Shown here piece by piece: positions 1 to 8,349 of a DNA stretch of 57,823 bases. The notes under the pieces were generated by a model. The model was not told where the DNA came from. It did no database searches and worked only from the letters and a program-made list of their open reading frames with translations. The position numbers and the translations under genes are program-made. Each line of letters starts with the position of its first letter. Positions within the stretch are counted from its first letter, which is position 1. Source of the DNA: Desulfarculales bacterium UBA702 (lineage in GTDB: Bacteria > Desulfobacterota > Syntrophobacteria > Syntrophobacterales > Syntrophobacteraceae); NCBI GenBank assembly GCA_002298165.1, contig DBMI01000101.1, forward strand, positions 39,571 through 97,393, written 5' to 3'.

Positions 1-1
1 A

Positions 2-24
2 ACCCCTCCCGCCAGGGGAGGGGT
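2..24. repeat. Palindromic dispersed repeat at left window edge
   Basis: A perfect 9-bp inverted repeat, ACCCCTCCC and GGGAGGGGT, is separated by 5 bases. A related hairpin (CCCCTCCC/GGGAGGGG) occupies the last 32 bases of the window and is also followed by CCAGGGGAGG, so both ends lie in one dispersed repeat family. There is no T-tract typical of a terminator. Confidence 0.7.
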
Positions 25-118
25 GTTTCCTTCAACTTCGGTGCATTGAACTTTCTATTCCTTGTTAGGCAACAACGCCAGGAGACCACGCCCATGATAA
101 TGAGTGTACGAACAAAGT

Positions 119-150
119 CGTCATTCCCGCAGGCTTCTGGGGGAAATCGG
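119..150. repeat. Degraded REP-like hairpin
   Basis: CGTCATTCCCGC is followed about 8 bases later by an imperfect complement (GGGGGAAAT). The same CGTCATTCCCGC core occurs twice, in opposite orientations, inside the element at 55091-55283. Bases 25-240 otherwise hold nothing I can identify. Confidence 0.4.
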
Positions 151-240
151 GAGTCTTTAGAGCGGTGCACAGTGGTTGTATCATACCGGCAGCCATTAGC
201 GCGGCACACCCGCTGCCCACCCTGCGCTGCCCGATCCAGG

Positions 241-1464
241 TTACGCAAAAAGGGTTGCGGCCTTTCTGACCAGTTCTCCAATCCTGATTTTCTGTGGGCA
301 CAGTGACTCGGCTGGCGAGTAATCAACAGCACTCAGGGTATCGCGCACGTGCGGCGAAAATCCCGCAAAAATCATTCTTGACCACTCCGTCTCCCCGTAG
401 CTGTTGTGATACATAAGGGCGCGCATTATGTCGCCGACGGGGATTTCCGCGGCAAGGGCCGGTTCGCAGATATTCGTACACCCGGCGCAATAGCCGGTCG
501 AGGTTTGGCACGCGAATCGCTCCATAAGATCGAGTTCGGACGCGCTTAGACTTGTCTGATCCAGGGCCGCGGCAACGTTGGACATGAGGATGGTCAAATT
601 GGGCATCTGTGAACATATACTAGCGATTGCAGGATTCTCCCAAACTGCCTTGATCTTTGCCTGACCATCGGTAAAGCCTCGTTTCAGGAATTTTCCGGCC
701 ATATCGAGTTCTGCTTGCGACTCAATCGATACCTGGCCTCCACCTTGCGTCTTCATGGCCGTCAAGCCAATCCCGGCCTTGGTGCAGGCATCGACAGCCG
801 ATCGCATTTTATCGGTGCCCATCAGCCGGAAATTGTAGCTCACCATGAGCCCGTCTATCCAGCCGAGCTTTGCGGCACCATGCATCAACTCTTCCATATT
901 GCCGTGTGTGCTGAAGCCAAAATACTTTATCTTGCCGTTGGATTTGGCCTTTTCGGCCCAGGCCCTGGTCTCTTTTGTCAGCTCGCCCATCTCTTTGAGG
1001 CCGTGAACGAAATAGAGATCGATGTAGTTCGTGTTGAGTCTCTGGAGCGAACGGTCCAGAAGCTCCGATAGACCCTTCGGATCGCGCCTGTCCGATTTGC
1101 TGACGAGGAAAACGCCCTGACGGCTTTCCGGATACTTTTTAAAATACTGGCCGAATCCCAGTTCGCTGTTTCCGCCCTCGTAGCAGTCGGCCGTATCCCA
1201 GTAAGTTACTCCCCACTTGACTGCCTGTTTTAGGAGGAGCTGGTTCGAGGGAATATCGAACATGCCTCCAAGTGAAAGGATCGGGACGCTTACTCCGGTC
1301 TTGCCGAAAGGGCGGACGGGTATTTTGCGGGCCGACGCCCCGGATTTTTCATCCTCCGGCCCAGCGGCCAGGAGTGGGTTTGCGGAAAGCAAAAGCGAAC
1401 CGGGACCGGCAAGGCCGGCCAGCTTCAGGAACCCGCGGCGAGACATTTCACTTTTATCAGCCAT
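241..1464 (-). CDS. Tat-exported aldo/keto reductase with C-terminal cysteine cluster
   Basis: A 407-residue aldo/keto reductase carrying an N-terminal twin-arginine signal (SRRGFLKLAG, residues 8-17, followed by a hydrophobic stretch), so it is probably exported folded to the periplasm. The catalytic tetrad is visible as D90, Y95, K123 and H154. The late segment that normally binds the NADPH phosphate (family form roughly GMxNxxQxxEN) is degenerate here (SQMPNLTILMSNV). The C-terminus has C326, C329, C333 and a distant C389 followed by proline, the pattern of the Fe-S-carrying branch of this family. A strong ribosome site (GGAGGAG) precedes the ATG. It is the last gene of the operon running leftward from 5564. 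Periplasmic NADPH is scarce, so the electron donor may be the neighbouring Fe-S protein; that is inference. Confidence 0.85.
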   Translation of the reverse strand: MADKSEMSRRGFLKLAGLAGPGSLLLSANPLLAAGPEDEKSGASARKIPVRPFGKTGVSVPILSLGGMFDIPSNQLLLKQAVKWGVTYWDTADCYEGGNSELGFGQYFKKYPESRQGVFLVSKSDRRDPKGLSELLDRSLQRLNTNYIDLYFVHGLKEMGELTKETRAWAEKAKSNGKIKYFGFSTHGNMEELMHGAAKLGWIDGLMVSYNFRLMGTDKMRSAVDACTKAGIGLTAMKTQGGGQVSIESQAELDMAGKFLKRGFTDGQAKIKAVWENPAIASICSQMPNLTILMSNVAAALDQTSLSASELDLMERFACQTSTGYCAGCTNICEPALAAEIPVGDIMRALMYHNSYGETEWSRMIFAGFSPHVRDTLSAVDYSPAESLCPQKIRIGELVRKAATLFA

Positions 1465-1528
1465 TTTTTCTCTCCTCCAAATCTTGGGCCGGCGCGGGTG
1501 GACAGTCCCCGCTCCTCTGAAGTTTTTC

Positions 1529-3451
1529 CTATTTTAATAGAAGAGAATGCTTCCCATGACGCGTTTCGCCCTCGGCGCTCACCCGGACTGCCTTGAGTCC
1601 GCTGACGGGGCATTCGTGCTCGCAGATGCCGCACCCGGTGCAGCGTTCCGGGTCAACCTGGGGCGATTGGAGCCGCACCTGCAGCTCGATACTTTTTACC
1701 CCCGAGAGATCCGCGCCACGCTCGATAGTGATGGATCCTTCGGTATTTGACAAAATGCGTTTCCTCATTTTGGAGGAACCGCTATCGAAGAGCGCGAAGA
1801 AATCCCCGGTTCCGAAGCGGTCGGCCTGGATCGAGGGCTTACCCAGTTCGATTACCGCGCCCTTGGCGTTGGCGACATCGAGAGATCCGCCGCGAACGGT
1901 TACAAACGATTCCTTGACGAATATTGCCTTGGGGCTCACGGGGCAGGTTTCCTGGCAAACAATGCATGGTTTGTCCATTGCCCAGGGCAGACATCGGCCG
2001 CGGTCGATGAAAGCCGTACCGATCCTGATCGGGCCGGCTTTTTCAAACGGACCGCGTCCGAGCTTTTCTTCGAGGCTGATGGGGCGAATAGCGGCTGTCG
2101 GGCAGATATGGCCGCATGCCACGCAATTCATCTGGCAGCCGCTCGACCCGGCGCGAAAATTCAGAGTCGGTGTCCACAGGCCTTCTATGCCGCTCTTCCA
2201 TTCATCAGGCTGGATCACGTTTGTGGGGCAGACGCGCGCGCACTGGCCGCACTTGATGCAACGGTTCAAAAACTCGGGTTCCGAAAGAGAGCCCGGGGGC
2301 CGTATCAGAGTGTTTTCCCAGTTTCGATCAAGTTTTCCGTCGATTCGCATAAACGGCACAGCGGCGATGCCCGATAGTGACGCGACCAGGAACCCTCGCC
2401 TGGAAAGATCGGGATCTGTCGCCTCGCCCGAAATCGACCGGAAGGTGTTATAGCCCACCAGATCGTCTTTGCAGGTATGCAGGCAGTTCATACAGAGCAC
2501 GCACTCGGGAACGCGGATGCGCTCCCCGGGTTCGCAGGCCCCTTCACACCGGGAATCGCAAAGCCTGCATCCCGAGCACTTTTCCGTTTTCCTGCCGACC
2601 CGCCAGATTGCGTAGCGACCCAGGATTCCGTAAAGGGCGCCGAGAGGGCAGATAATTCGGCAGTAAAAGCGCGGAATCAACAGATTAAGCAGCACAGCCG
2701 CGGCGAAAATAGATCCGGTAAGCCATGTAGCCCCGTAGTGGCGCTGTGCGGTGGAGGTGAAGTGAAAGGCTGAGTCTGAAAGCGGCAGCAGGACCAGATT
2801 AACCGAACGGTAAACCAGGGGGATTGGGTCGAGAAGCCCCGTCTGAACGGATGCGGCAACGATCCCGTCCAGTCGGGCGAAAAGTCCCACCGCGGAGACC
2901 CCGGCAAGAGCTATCATTGCCGCTGAAATTTTCCTCGCTCCGGGAAAAGATTTGGTTGAGATCGAAGCAGCGGCGGCAAGCACCAAAAAGAAAACCACAG
3001 GCAGGGCAGGGTTCAGCCCGGTTAAGTCGCAGAAGTAAGCTATCAACCCTCCTGCCGCGGCGAAAAGCAGTGCAAAGAGGATATAATATTTTATCTTTTG
3101 TGTGCTCTTATAGTGGTTTACGGCGATTCTTTCAGATGGCTTGCGTCCCCGTGAACCCAAATAGCCCACAAAATGGTGGATCGACCCGAATGGGCAGACC
3201 CATCCGCAAAAGAATCTTCCGAGGACGATTGTAAGCGCGATAGTCGCCAGCGCCCAGGCCAGCCCGCTGTACAGGGATCGAGTGGTAATAAGGTTTGAAA
3301 GCGCAACGAGCGGATCGAGCTGTAAAAACCAGTTAATCGGCCACCCCCGGAGCTGCCACATTGCCTGTCCGAAGGTAGCCGCTATGCAAAACCACACGAA
3401 AAGTGCGAAAAAGAAAAACTGGCTGATGCGTCTTACAATTGTAATTTTCAT
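1529..3451 (-). CDS. NapH/NapG-like polytopic multi-[4Fe-4S] fusion protein
   Basis: About 640 residues from the ATG at 3451; a TTG 15 bases upstream is possible, and neither has a clear ribosome site. The N-terminal half resembles NapH/NosR-type quinol-oxidising membrane proteins: several transmembrane segments and two CxxxCP motifs (FFCGWVCPFG near residue 82, FYCRIICPLG near 264). A cysteine-rich ferredoxin pair follows (about 292-330). An internal SRRGFLVASL motif plus hydrophobic stretch near residue 350 looks like a buried Tat signal, followed by a NapG-like soluble part with several further ferredoxin-type cysteine groups, the last being CTGCGICEHECP. It looks like a NapH-NapG gene fusion passing electrons from the quinone pool to periplasmic partners. 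No nap or nos catalytic subunit is nearby. Confidence 0.85.
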   Translation of the reverse strand: MKITIVRRISQFFFFALFVWFCIAATFGQAMWQLRGWPINWFLQLDPLVALSNLITTRSLYSGLAWALATIALTIVLGRFFCGWVCPFGSIHHFVGYLGSRGRKPSERIAVNHYKSTQKIKYYILFALLFAAAGGLIAYFCDLTGLNPALPVVFFLVLAAAASISTKSFPGARKISAAMIALAGVSAVGLFARLDGIVAASVQTGLLDPIPLVYRSVNLVLLPLSDSAFHFTSTAQRHYGATWLTGSIFAAAVLLNLLIPRFYCRIICPLGALYGILGRYAIWRVGRKTEKCSGCRLCDSRCEGACEPGERIRVPECVLCMNCLHTCKDDLVGYNTFRSISGEATDPDLSRRGFLVASLSGIAAVPFMRIDGKLDRNWENTLIRPPGSLSEPEFLNRCIKCGQCARVCPTNVIQPDEWKSGIEGLWTPTLNFRAGSSGCQMNCVACGHICPTAAIRPISLEEKLGRGPFEKAGPIRIGTAFIDRGRCLPWAMDKPCIVCQETCPVSPKAIFVKESFVTVRGGSLDVANAKGAVIELGKPSIQADRFGTGDFFALFDSGSSKMRKRILSNTEGSITIERGADLSGVKSIELQVRLQSPQVDPERCTGCGICEHECPVSGLKAVRVSAEGETRHGKHSLLLK

Positions 3452-3553
3452 TTCACATTTAACCAAATTTGTAAAATTTACCCTTTAAATACCGAGCTTT
3501 TATCCTCCGCGATCTCTGAGCACTCCGCGGTGAATCGCACCTAACGGTGAATA

Positions 3554-4564
3554 TCACCCCGTCACCCGAACAGGATTCAGTGAGCTGAAATCGGTCGTAC
3601 CGGCGCCCGCCTGTTCCGCCTTTATAAGGAATGGAAGGTCTGTGGGCGCTTTGCCCAGCAGTACCGCCCCGGCGGCGTCGGCTGCCACCTGGTCGGTGCT
3701 TACGATGACAGTGTCGGTCTTTTTGAGGTCTGAAATCGACCCTCCGGTCGGTCCGTTGGAAATCATGGTAAAGGTGCCGTCGAGTATCACAAGCGTAGGT
3801 TTTACCATCAGGGCCAGGTCGCGGATGAATGTATGGATGTCCTGGTGGAAGATGTTGCGCCTGCCGCCGATGAGGCCATACCAGTTCTTTATCGACATGG
3901 AGGCCCCGCTCCTGTTGTGGTCCTTTATGGGTGAAAGGCCGATAAGCTTCGTGATTCCCTGGAAAGCCCCCAACAGTACGGGCCAGTTCCTGATGAAGTT
4001 GGCTCCCGGTACGGTCAAATTAGAGAACAGGGTCTCTTTGGGCAGAATAAGTGATGCCCCTGAGGCGCGGGCCGCCTCGCCTATGCCGCTCAATTCGAAA
4101 CAGCTCTCCGGGTTGTTTATAGGATTATCGGTAACCGAGACCGACGCAGCCCCGGCTGCGAGGCAGAGCCGAACAAGCTCCGAGAGGATCTCCGGGTGAG
4201 TGGTGGCGCACAGGGCAGGCGGGGTCGCAAAAGCGGCGTTGACCTTGATGAGGACCCGGTCCCCTTTCCTGATAAAAGTCCCTATCCCACCTATCGCCTT
4301 GAGGCCGGAGTTGACCGATTTTACACGGTCATGGCCTGTAACTATGGCGATCTTCTTCCCGGCTTCCGGAATGGAAAAATCCGGAAGCGCCAGGGAAGAT
4401 TTTTCGGATGCGGGACCGGGGCCGGCCGGGTCATAGAGAAAATAGCCCAGGCTTCCCGAGACGGCGAGTGCTGCTCCAGCTTTAACTGATCTGATTATGA
4501 AATCGCGCCGGTCAATTCCGGCCCCTTTGCGGTCTTCCGGGACCTTTGGAATCTTTTTAGTCAT
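3554..4564 (-). CDS. Tat-exported DUF362 family protein
   Basis: A 336-residue DUF362 protein with an N-terminal twin-arginine motif (DRRDFIIRSV near residue 19) and hydrophobic segment. The family core is visible: KINAAFATPP-like strand, TTHPEILSELVRLCLAAGA, SVTDNP, and the late segment with DGTFTMISNGPTGG and ADAAGAVLLG. DUF362 proteins are often fused or linked to ferredoxin domains and have no settled function; this copy has no cysteine cluster of its own, so any cluster would be supplied by the adjacent Fe-S protein (inference). Its ATG overlaps the stop of the upstream gene by 8 bases, indicating translational coupling. Confidence 0.85.
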   Translation of the reverse strand: MTKKIPKVPEDRKGAGIDRRDFIIRSVKAGAALAVSGSLGYFLYDPAGPGPASEKSSLALPDFSIPEAGKKIAIVTGHDRVKSVNSGLKAIGGIGTFIRKGDRVLIKVNAAFATPPALCATTHPEILSELVRLCLAAGAASVSVTDNPINNPESCFELSGIGEAARASGASLILPKETLFSNLTVPGANFIRNWPVLLGAFQGITKLIGLSPIKDHNRSGASMSIKNWYGLIGGRRNIFHQDIHTFIRDLALMVKPTLVILDGTFTMISNGPTGGSISDLKKTDTVIVSTDQVAADAAGAVLLGKAPTDLPFLIKAEQAGAGTTDFSSLNPVRVTG

Positions 4565-5564
4565 TGGCTGCTGCCCCTTCCAGATTGCGGTAAATGCGGG
4601 CTGCTATTTCCTCGGCGGCGCCACGGTTTTCAACCTCGTGCGCCCCGGCAAGAAAGGGGCCATTGAATACTATGGCCTCGAAGGTATCGAACACCTTGAA
4701 GACCTTTGATCCCGGCGTTCCGGGGATTTCCCCCAGCTCGGTCGCTCCGTTTTCAATCAGAAATTGCCCGTACTCGGCGGCCAGGGCGGCGGATCCATCG
4801 CCGTCTTTTCGCTTGGAGATAAATGCGGTCACCTCATCGCTACCCACCTGGTACTTTGCGGTGTAGACGTTGTCCAGTCCCGCGAACCCGAAAACGTCGC
4901 TCATGTGCAAAGATATAGAGCCCTGGTCGAGCGATTCCACCGGGAAGAGTGCGAATTCGTTCTTTTCGGCAGGCTCTGACGGTTTTTGCTCGCCGGCCAG
5001 TTTTTTTGCCAGCGCAAGCATCTGGTCTCCAAGATCTGTTTCAGCTGCAACGATTTCTACGTACTTCGAGCCGTTAACGAAAAAGAGGGCGTTTTCGGTG
5101 CTATAGGAAAATTCGCCAAGATCGGATTTTTGGCCATCCCTGCGCTTCTGAAGGCTAAAGACCGAGAAGGCGTTCTTGGCATCACCCATATCGTATACGT
5201 AGAGTTCGAACCAGCTCTTCGGGTCATCTGCTCGTGAAAAACGCTGGGTCGTCAGGCCAATGAAACCCGTCGAGAGGTAGAGTTCGGCTTTCCCGTCGAT
5301 TTTATCCGAGAGCGTTTCCGAATCGAACCTCTCTTCGCCGCCGGCCGTCGTGATACCCTCGGGCGCGAGCCCGGCAAGTAGTCGCGTTCCACTCCCGGGT
5401 TGCGGTATCTGCCCTGTTACAGCGGCATTCCCTTTCATTTCGAGTGATTTGAAAAGTGCTGGATCGTAGAGTGACTGAATTGTAAGTATCGAGCCGAGAA
5501 TACCCGCCAGGACTGCAAGTACAAGAAGGCCTACGCAGGTTTCCAACCTTCCCGGATGTGACAT
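4557..5564 (-). CDS. Membrane-anchored DUF6599-like protein, first gene of the redox operon
   Basis: About 335 residues from the ATG at 5564, which has AGGAGGG five to six bases upstream; an earlier ATG lacks such a site. One N-terminal hydrophobic anchor (GLLVLAVLAGILGSILTI) is followed by a soluble, probably periplasmic domain. The sequence resembles the DUF6599 family (regions FDSETLSDKIDGKAELYL and FELYVYDMGDAKNAFSVFSL), of unknown function; the family call is from memory and is moderate. It is promoter-proximal in the operon with the DUF362, NapH/G-like and aldo/keto reductase genes, facing away from the ligase gene at 5791. Confidence 0.65.
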   Translation of the reverse strand: MSHPGRLETCVGLLVLAVLAGILGSILTIQSLYDPALFKSLEMKGNAAVTGQIPQPGSGTRLLAGLAPEGITTAGGEERFDSETLSDKIDGKAELYLSTGFIGLTTQRFSRADDPKSWFELYVYDMGDAKNAFSVFSLQKRRDGQKSDLGEFSYSTENALFFVNGSKYVEIVAAETDLGDQMLALAKKLAGEQKPSEPAEKNEFALFPVESLDQGSISLHMSDVFGFAGLDNVYTAKYQVGSDEVTAFISKRKDGDGSAALAAEYGQFLIENGATELGEIPGTPGSKVFKVFDTFEAIVFNGPFLAGAHEVENRGAAEEIAARIYRNLEGAAAND

Positions 5565-5790
5565 GGAATCCCTCCTGCCCGGCATCTACCCTGCCGGGCT
5601 GAAAAATTGGGGGGAATAATATCAACCTGTTACCAGGCAGACAAGGAAGATCGGGTAAAGAAGAGTAAAGGTTAATTTCAAATTCCTGAAATCCCTTAAA
5701 TTCCTCAATTCCCAAATCCGGCGGATCATGATATGGAAACCTTCGCGCCGTCAGGAACAATACGCTACAAGGCAGAGGAGTACGCAGAAG

Positions 5791-7086
5791 ATGAGCAGGT
5801 CCTTCATGCCGGTCCCGGCAGATCTGGAAGATTTGCCGGCCCTTCAGCTCAAGGGTCTTAAGTGGACCGTATCGCACGCATATAATAACTCCCTCTTTTA
5901 TCGCAAGAAGCTCGATAATTTTCGGGTCAGCCCGGAAATGATACGCAGTCTCGATGATCTTAGAAGGCTCCCTTTTACGACAGCTCAGGATCTTCAAGAG
6001 AATTACCCGTTCCCCCTTCGGGCAGTACCCTTCGAAAAAATAGTGCGGGTGCATGCGTCTTCCGGCACGACCGGCAAGCGCAAGGTACTTTGCTACACCC
6101 AAAAAGACATAAACGACTGGGCAGATATGTTCGCGCGCTGCTTCGAGATGGCGCAGCTTTCGCCGAGCGACAGGGTGCAGATAGCGGTCGGCTACGGATT
6201 ATGGACGGCAGGCGTTGGCTTTCAGTTAGGATGCGAGCGGTTCGGGGCAATGGCCGTACCGGTCGGACCCGCCAACACGGAAATGCACTGTCAGTTGCTC
6301 GAGGATTTGCAGAGTACGGTTTTTTGCTCTACAGCATCCATGGCGCTGCTGATGGTCGAGGAAATCGAGCGAAGAGGCCAGCGGGACAGGCTTTCGTTGA
6401 AAAAATTCATTTTCGGGGCCGAACGCCACAGCCGCAAGATGCGCCAGAGGATCCAGGAAATTACGGGGGCCGAGCACCTGTTCGATATTCCGGGCCTGAC
6501 GGAACTATACGGTCCGGGCACCGGCCTCGAATGCATAGCCCACGACGGAGTGCATTACTGGGCGGACTATTACATACTGGAGATCGTTAATCCCGAAACC
6601 CTGGAGCCGGTAATCCCCGGAGAGATCGGCGAAATGGTTGTCACATCGCTTAGAAAAGAAGGATCCCCGCTTATTCGATACCGCACGCGGGACCTCACAC
6701 GCGTTATCCCCGAGCCGTGCTCTTGCGGAAATCTTCTGCCGCGCCACGATCACATCCTTGGGCGCTCGGACGATATGTTCATCTTCCGTGCAGTGAACAT
6801 ATATCCGGGGCAGATAGATCACGTGCTTTCACAGATCCCTGGTGTCGGGAGCGAATATCAGGTGCACCTGTTCCGAAAGGGAGACGGCCGAGATCTCATG
6901 CTGGTAAAGGTAGAGATGCTTGGGGCCGATTCCCCCGAGTTCGCAAAAGATCTGGCCGAGGAGATCACGTCGGAGTTTCGCAGGCAGATAATGGTAAGGC
7001 CGCAGGTGGAACTGGTCGGATACGGCACCCTGCCCCGAACCGAGCGAAAGAGCAGGCGTGTTTTCGACAACAGGGCCGGAGATTAG
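5791..7086 (+). CDS. Phenylacetate-CoA ligase family (PaaK-like) AMP-forming ligase
   Basis: A 431-residue adenylate-forming ligase that would activate an aromatic or related carboxylic acid with ATP and CoA. The phosphate-binding loop ASSGTTGK lies near residue 95, TELYGPGTGLEC carries the adenine/acid pocket region, RTRDLTR is the core hinge region, and the C-terminal lid follows. The ATG at 5791 is preferred over an upstream one because AGGAG precedes it. The length and order of motifs match PaaK/phenylacetate-CoA ligases. The solute-binding gene 55 bases downstream is a common partner, but the substrate cannot be read from the sequence. Confidence 0.85.
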   Translation: MSRSFMPVPADLEDLPALQLKGLKWTVSHAYNNSLFYRKKLDNFRVSPEMIRSLDDLRRLPFTTAQDLQENYPFPLRAVPFEKIVRVHASSGTTGKRKVLCYTQKDINDWADMFARCFEMAQLSPSDRVQIAVGYGLWTAGVGFQLGCERFGAMAVPVGPANTEMHCQLLEDLQSTVFCSTASMALLMVEEIERRGQRDRLSLKKFIFGAERHSRKMRQRIQEITGAEHLFDIPGLTELYGPGTGLECIAHDGVHYWADYYILEIVNPETLEPVIPGEIGEMVVTSLRKEGSPLIRYRTRDLTRVIPEPCSCGNLLPRHDHILGRSDDMFIFRAVNIYPGQIDHVLSQIPGVGSEYQVHLFRKGDGRDLMLVKVEMLGADSPEFAKDLAEEITSEFRRQIMVRPQVELVGYGTLPRTERKSRRVFDNRAGD

Positions 7087-7141
7087 GCCAGGAGGCTAAA
7101 AAAAACTCAGGTACTTGCATCGATTAAAGGGGGAAAAGTAG

Positions 7142-8323
7142 ATGAAATCGGGAATTTCGGCCAGGAATGTTTTCCTTATCCTTTCGGCCCTGTTGCTGGC
7201 TTTGGCTCCAGTACGGGGCGCGGCGCAGGAACCGATCAAAATAGGCGCTTTTTTTGCCCTCTCCGGTCCGGCATCCTCAATTGGAGAGCCTACCAGGCTG
7301 GTCGCCCAGATGGTGGTGGATAAGATAAACAAGGAAGGCGGGGTCGGCGGCCGCCAGATCAAGCTCGAGACGGGCAACACCGAAAGCGATCCGACCAAGG
7401 CGCTGATCGAGGCCAAGCGGCTGGTGGAAGAGGGTAAAGCAGTCGCCCTGATCGGCCCGACCCGAACCGATGAGGGTATGGCGGTAAAATCCTACATCGA
7501 GGATTCAGCGCACATCCCTATTATTATGACTATAGGCGGCGATCCGGTTATCGCCGGCGGAAAGTTCGGCCCGTTCAAGTGGACGTTCAAAACCCCGCAG
7601 AGGACCTCCGTAGCAGTCAAAAAGCTCTATGAGTATATAAAATCGCAGGACCAGAAAAAGATCGCCCTGCTGACCGCGACCGATGGATTCGGAAAAGACG
7701 GTCAGGCTTGGCTTGACCAACTGGCAGCCGAATTCGGAATCGAGATCGTCGCCCGCGAATCATTTGCGGCAACCGATACAGATATGACTCCCCAGCTCCT
7801 CAAGATCAAGGGAAGCGGAGCGCAGGTACTTGTCTGCTGGACTATCGGTCCGGCAGGAGCGCGGGTTGCAAAAAACGTAAAGCAGCTCGGCCTGACCTTC
7901 CCGCTCTACCAGTGCCACGGCCAGCCCGACCCCAAATACATCGAGCTTGCCGGTGATGCATCAAACGGCTCCATCATGCCCTCGACCAAGCTTATGGTTG
8001 TGGATCAGCTCCCTGACACCGACCCGCAAAAGAAGGTAATTCAGGAGTTTATCAGGCTTTACAGGGACGAGTATAAGTTTGACAGCCAGTACCCGGTAAA
8101 CACCCACTCGGGATATGCCTGGGATGCCATTTACCTGGTAGCCAATGCTATGAGGCAGGCCGGTACCGATCCCGACAGGCTGCGGGATGCAATCGAACAG
8201 ACCAGGGGATATATCGGCGTGAGCGGGATTTATAATCTCAGCCCGGAAGACCACAACGGGCTTCAGACCGATTCAATGGTGATGGTAAAGGTTGAAAACG
8301 GTAAGTGGGTGCTGCTGAAATAA
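7142..8323 (+). CDS. Branched-chain amino acid-type ABC transporter substrate-binding protein
   Basis: 393 residues with a Sec signal peptide (about 1-29) followed by the LivK/Peripla_BP_6 fold start (IKIGAFFALSGPASSIGEP) and its typical elements (GGVGGRQIKL, SDPTKALIEAKRLVEEG, IALLTATDGFGKDG, ATDTDMTPQLLKIKGSGAQVL). GGGGGAAAAG precedes the ATG. In anaerobes this family also binds aromatic acids, which would fit the upstream CoA ligase. The permease and ATPase genes are not in the window, so it probably works with components encoded elsewhere. Confidence 0.9.
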   Translation: MKSGISARNVFLILSALLLALAPVRGAAQEPIKIGAFFALSGPASSIGEPTRLVAQMVVDKINKEGGVGGRQIKLETGNTESDPTKALIEAKRLVEEGKAVALIGPTRTDEGMAVKSYIEDSAHIPIIMTIGGDPVIAGGKFGPFKWTFKTPQRTSVAVKKLYEYIKSQDQKKIALLTATDGFGKDGQAWLDQLAAEFGIEIVARESFAATDTDMTPQLLKIKGSGAQVLVCWTIGPAGARVAKNVKQLGLTFPLYQCHGQPDPKYIELAGDASNGSIMPSTKLMVVDQLPDTDPQKKVIQEFIRLYRDEYKFDSQYPVNTHSGYAWDAIYLVANAMRQAGTDPDRLRDAIEQTRGYIGVSGIYNLSPEDHNGLQTDSMVMVKVENGKWVLLK

Positions 8324-8349
8324 ATCAACAATTAGGTCAGAGATAACCG

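Noticed and set aside
5302..6102. A 266-codon minus-strand frame
   Set aside because: It runs antisense to the PaaK-like ligase and the start of the DUF6599-like gene and has no protein-family character; both real genes explain the DNA.
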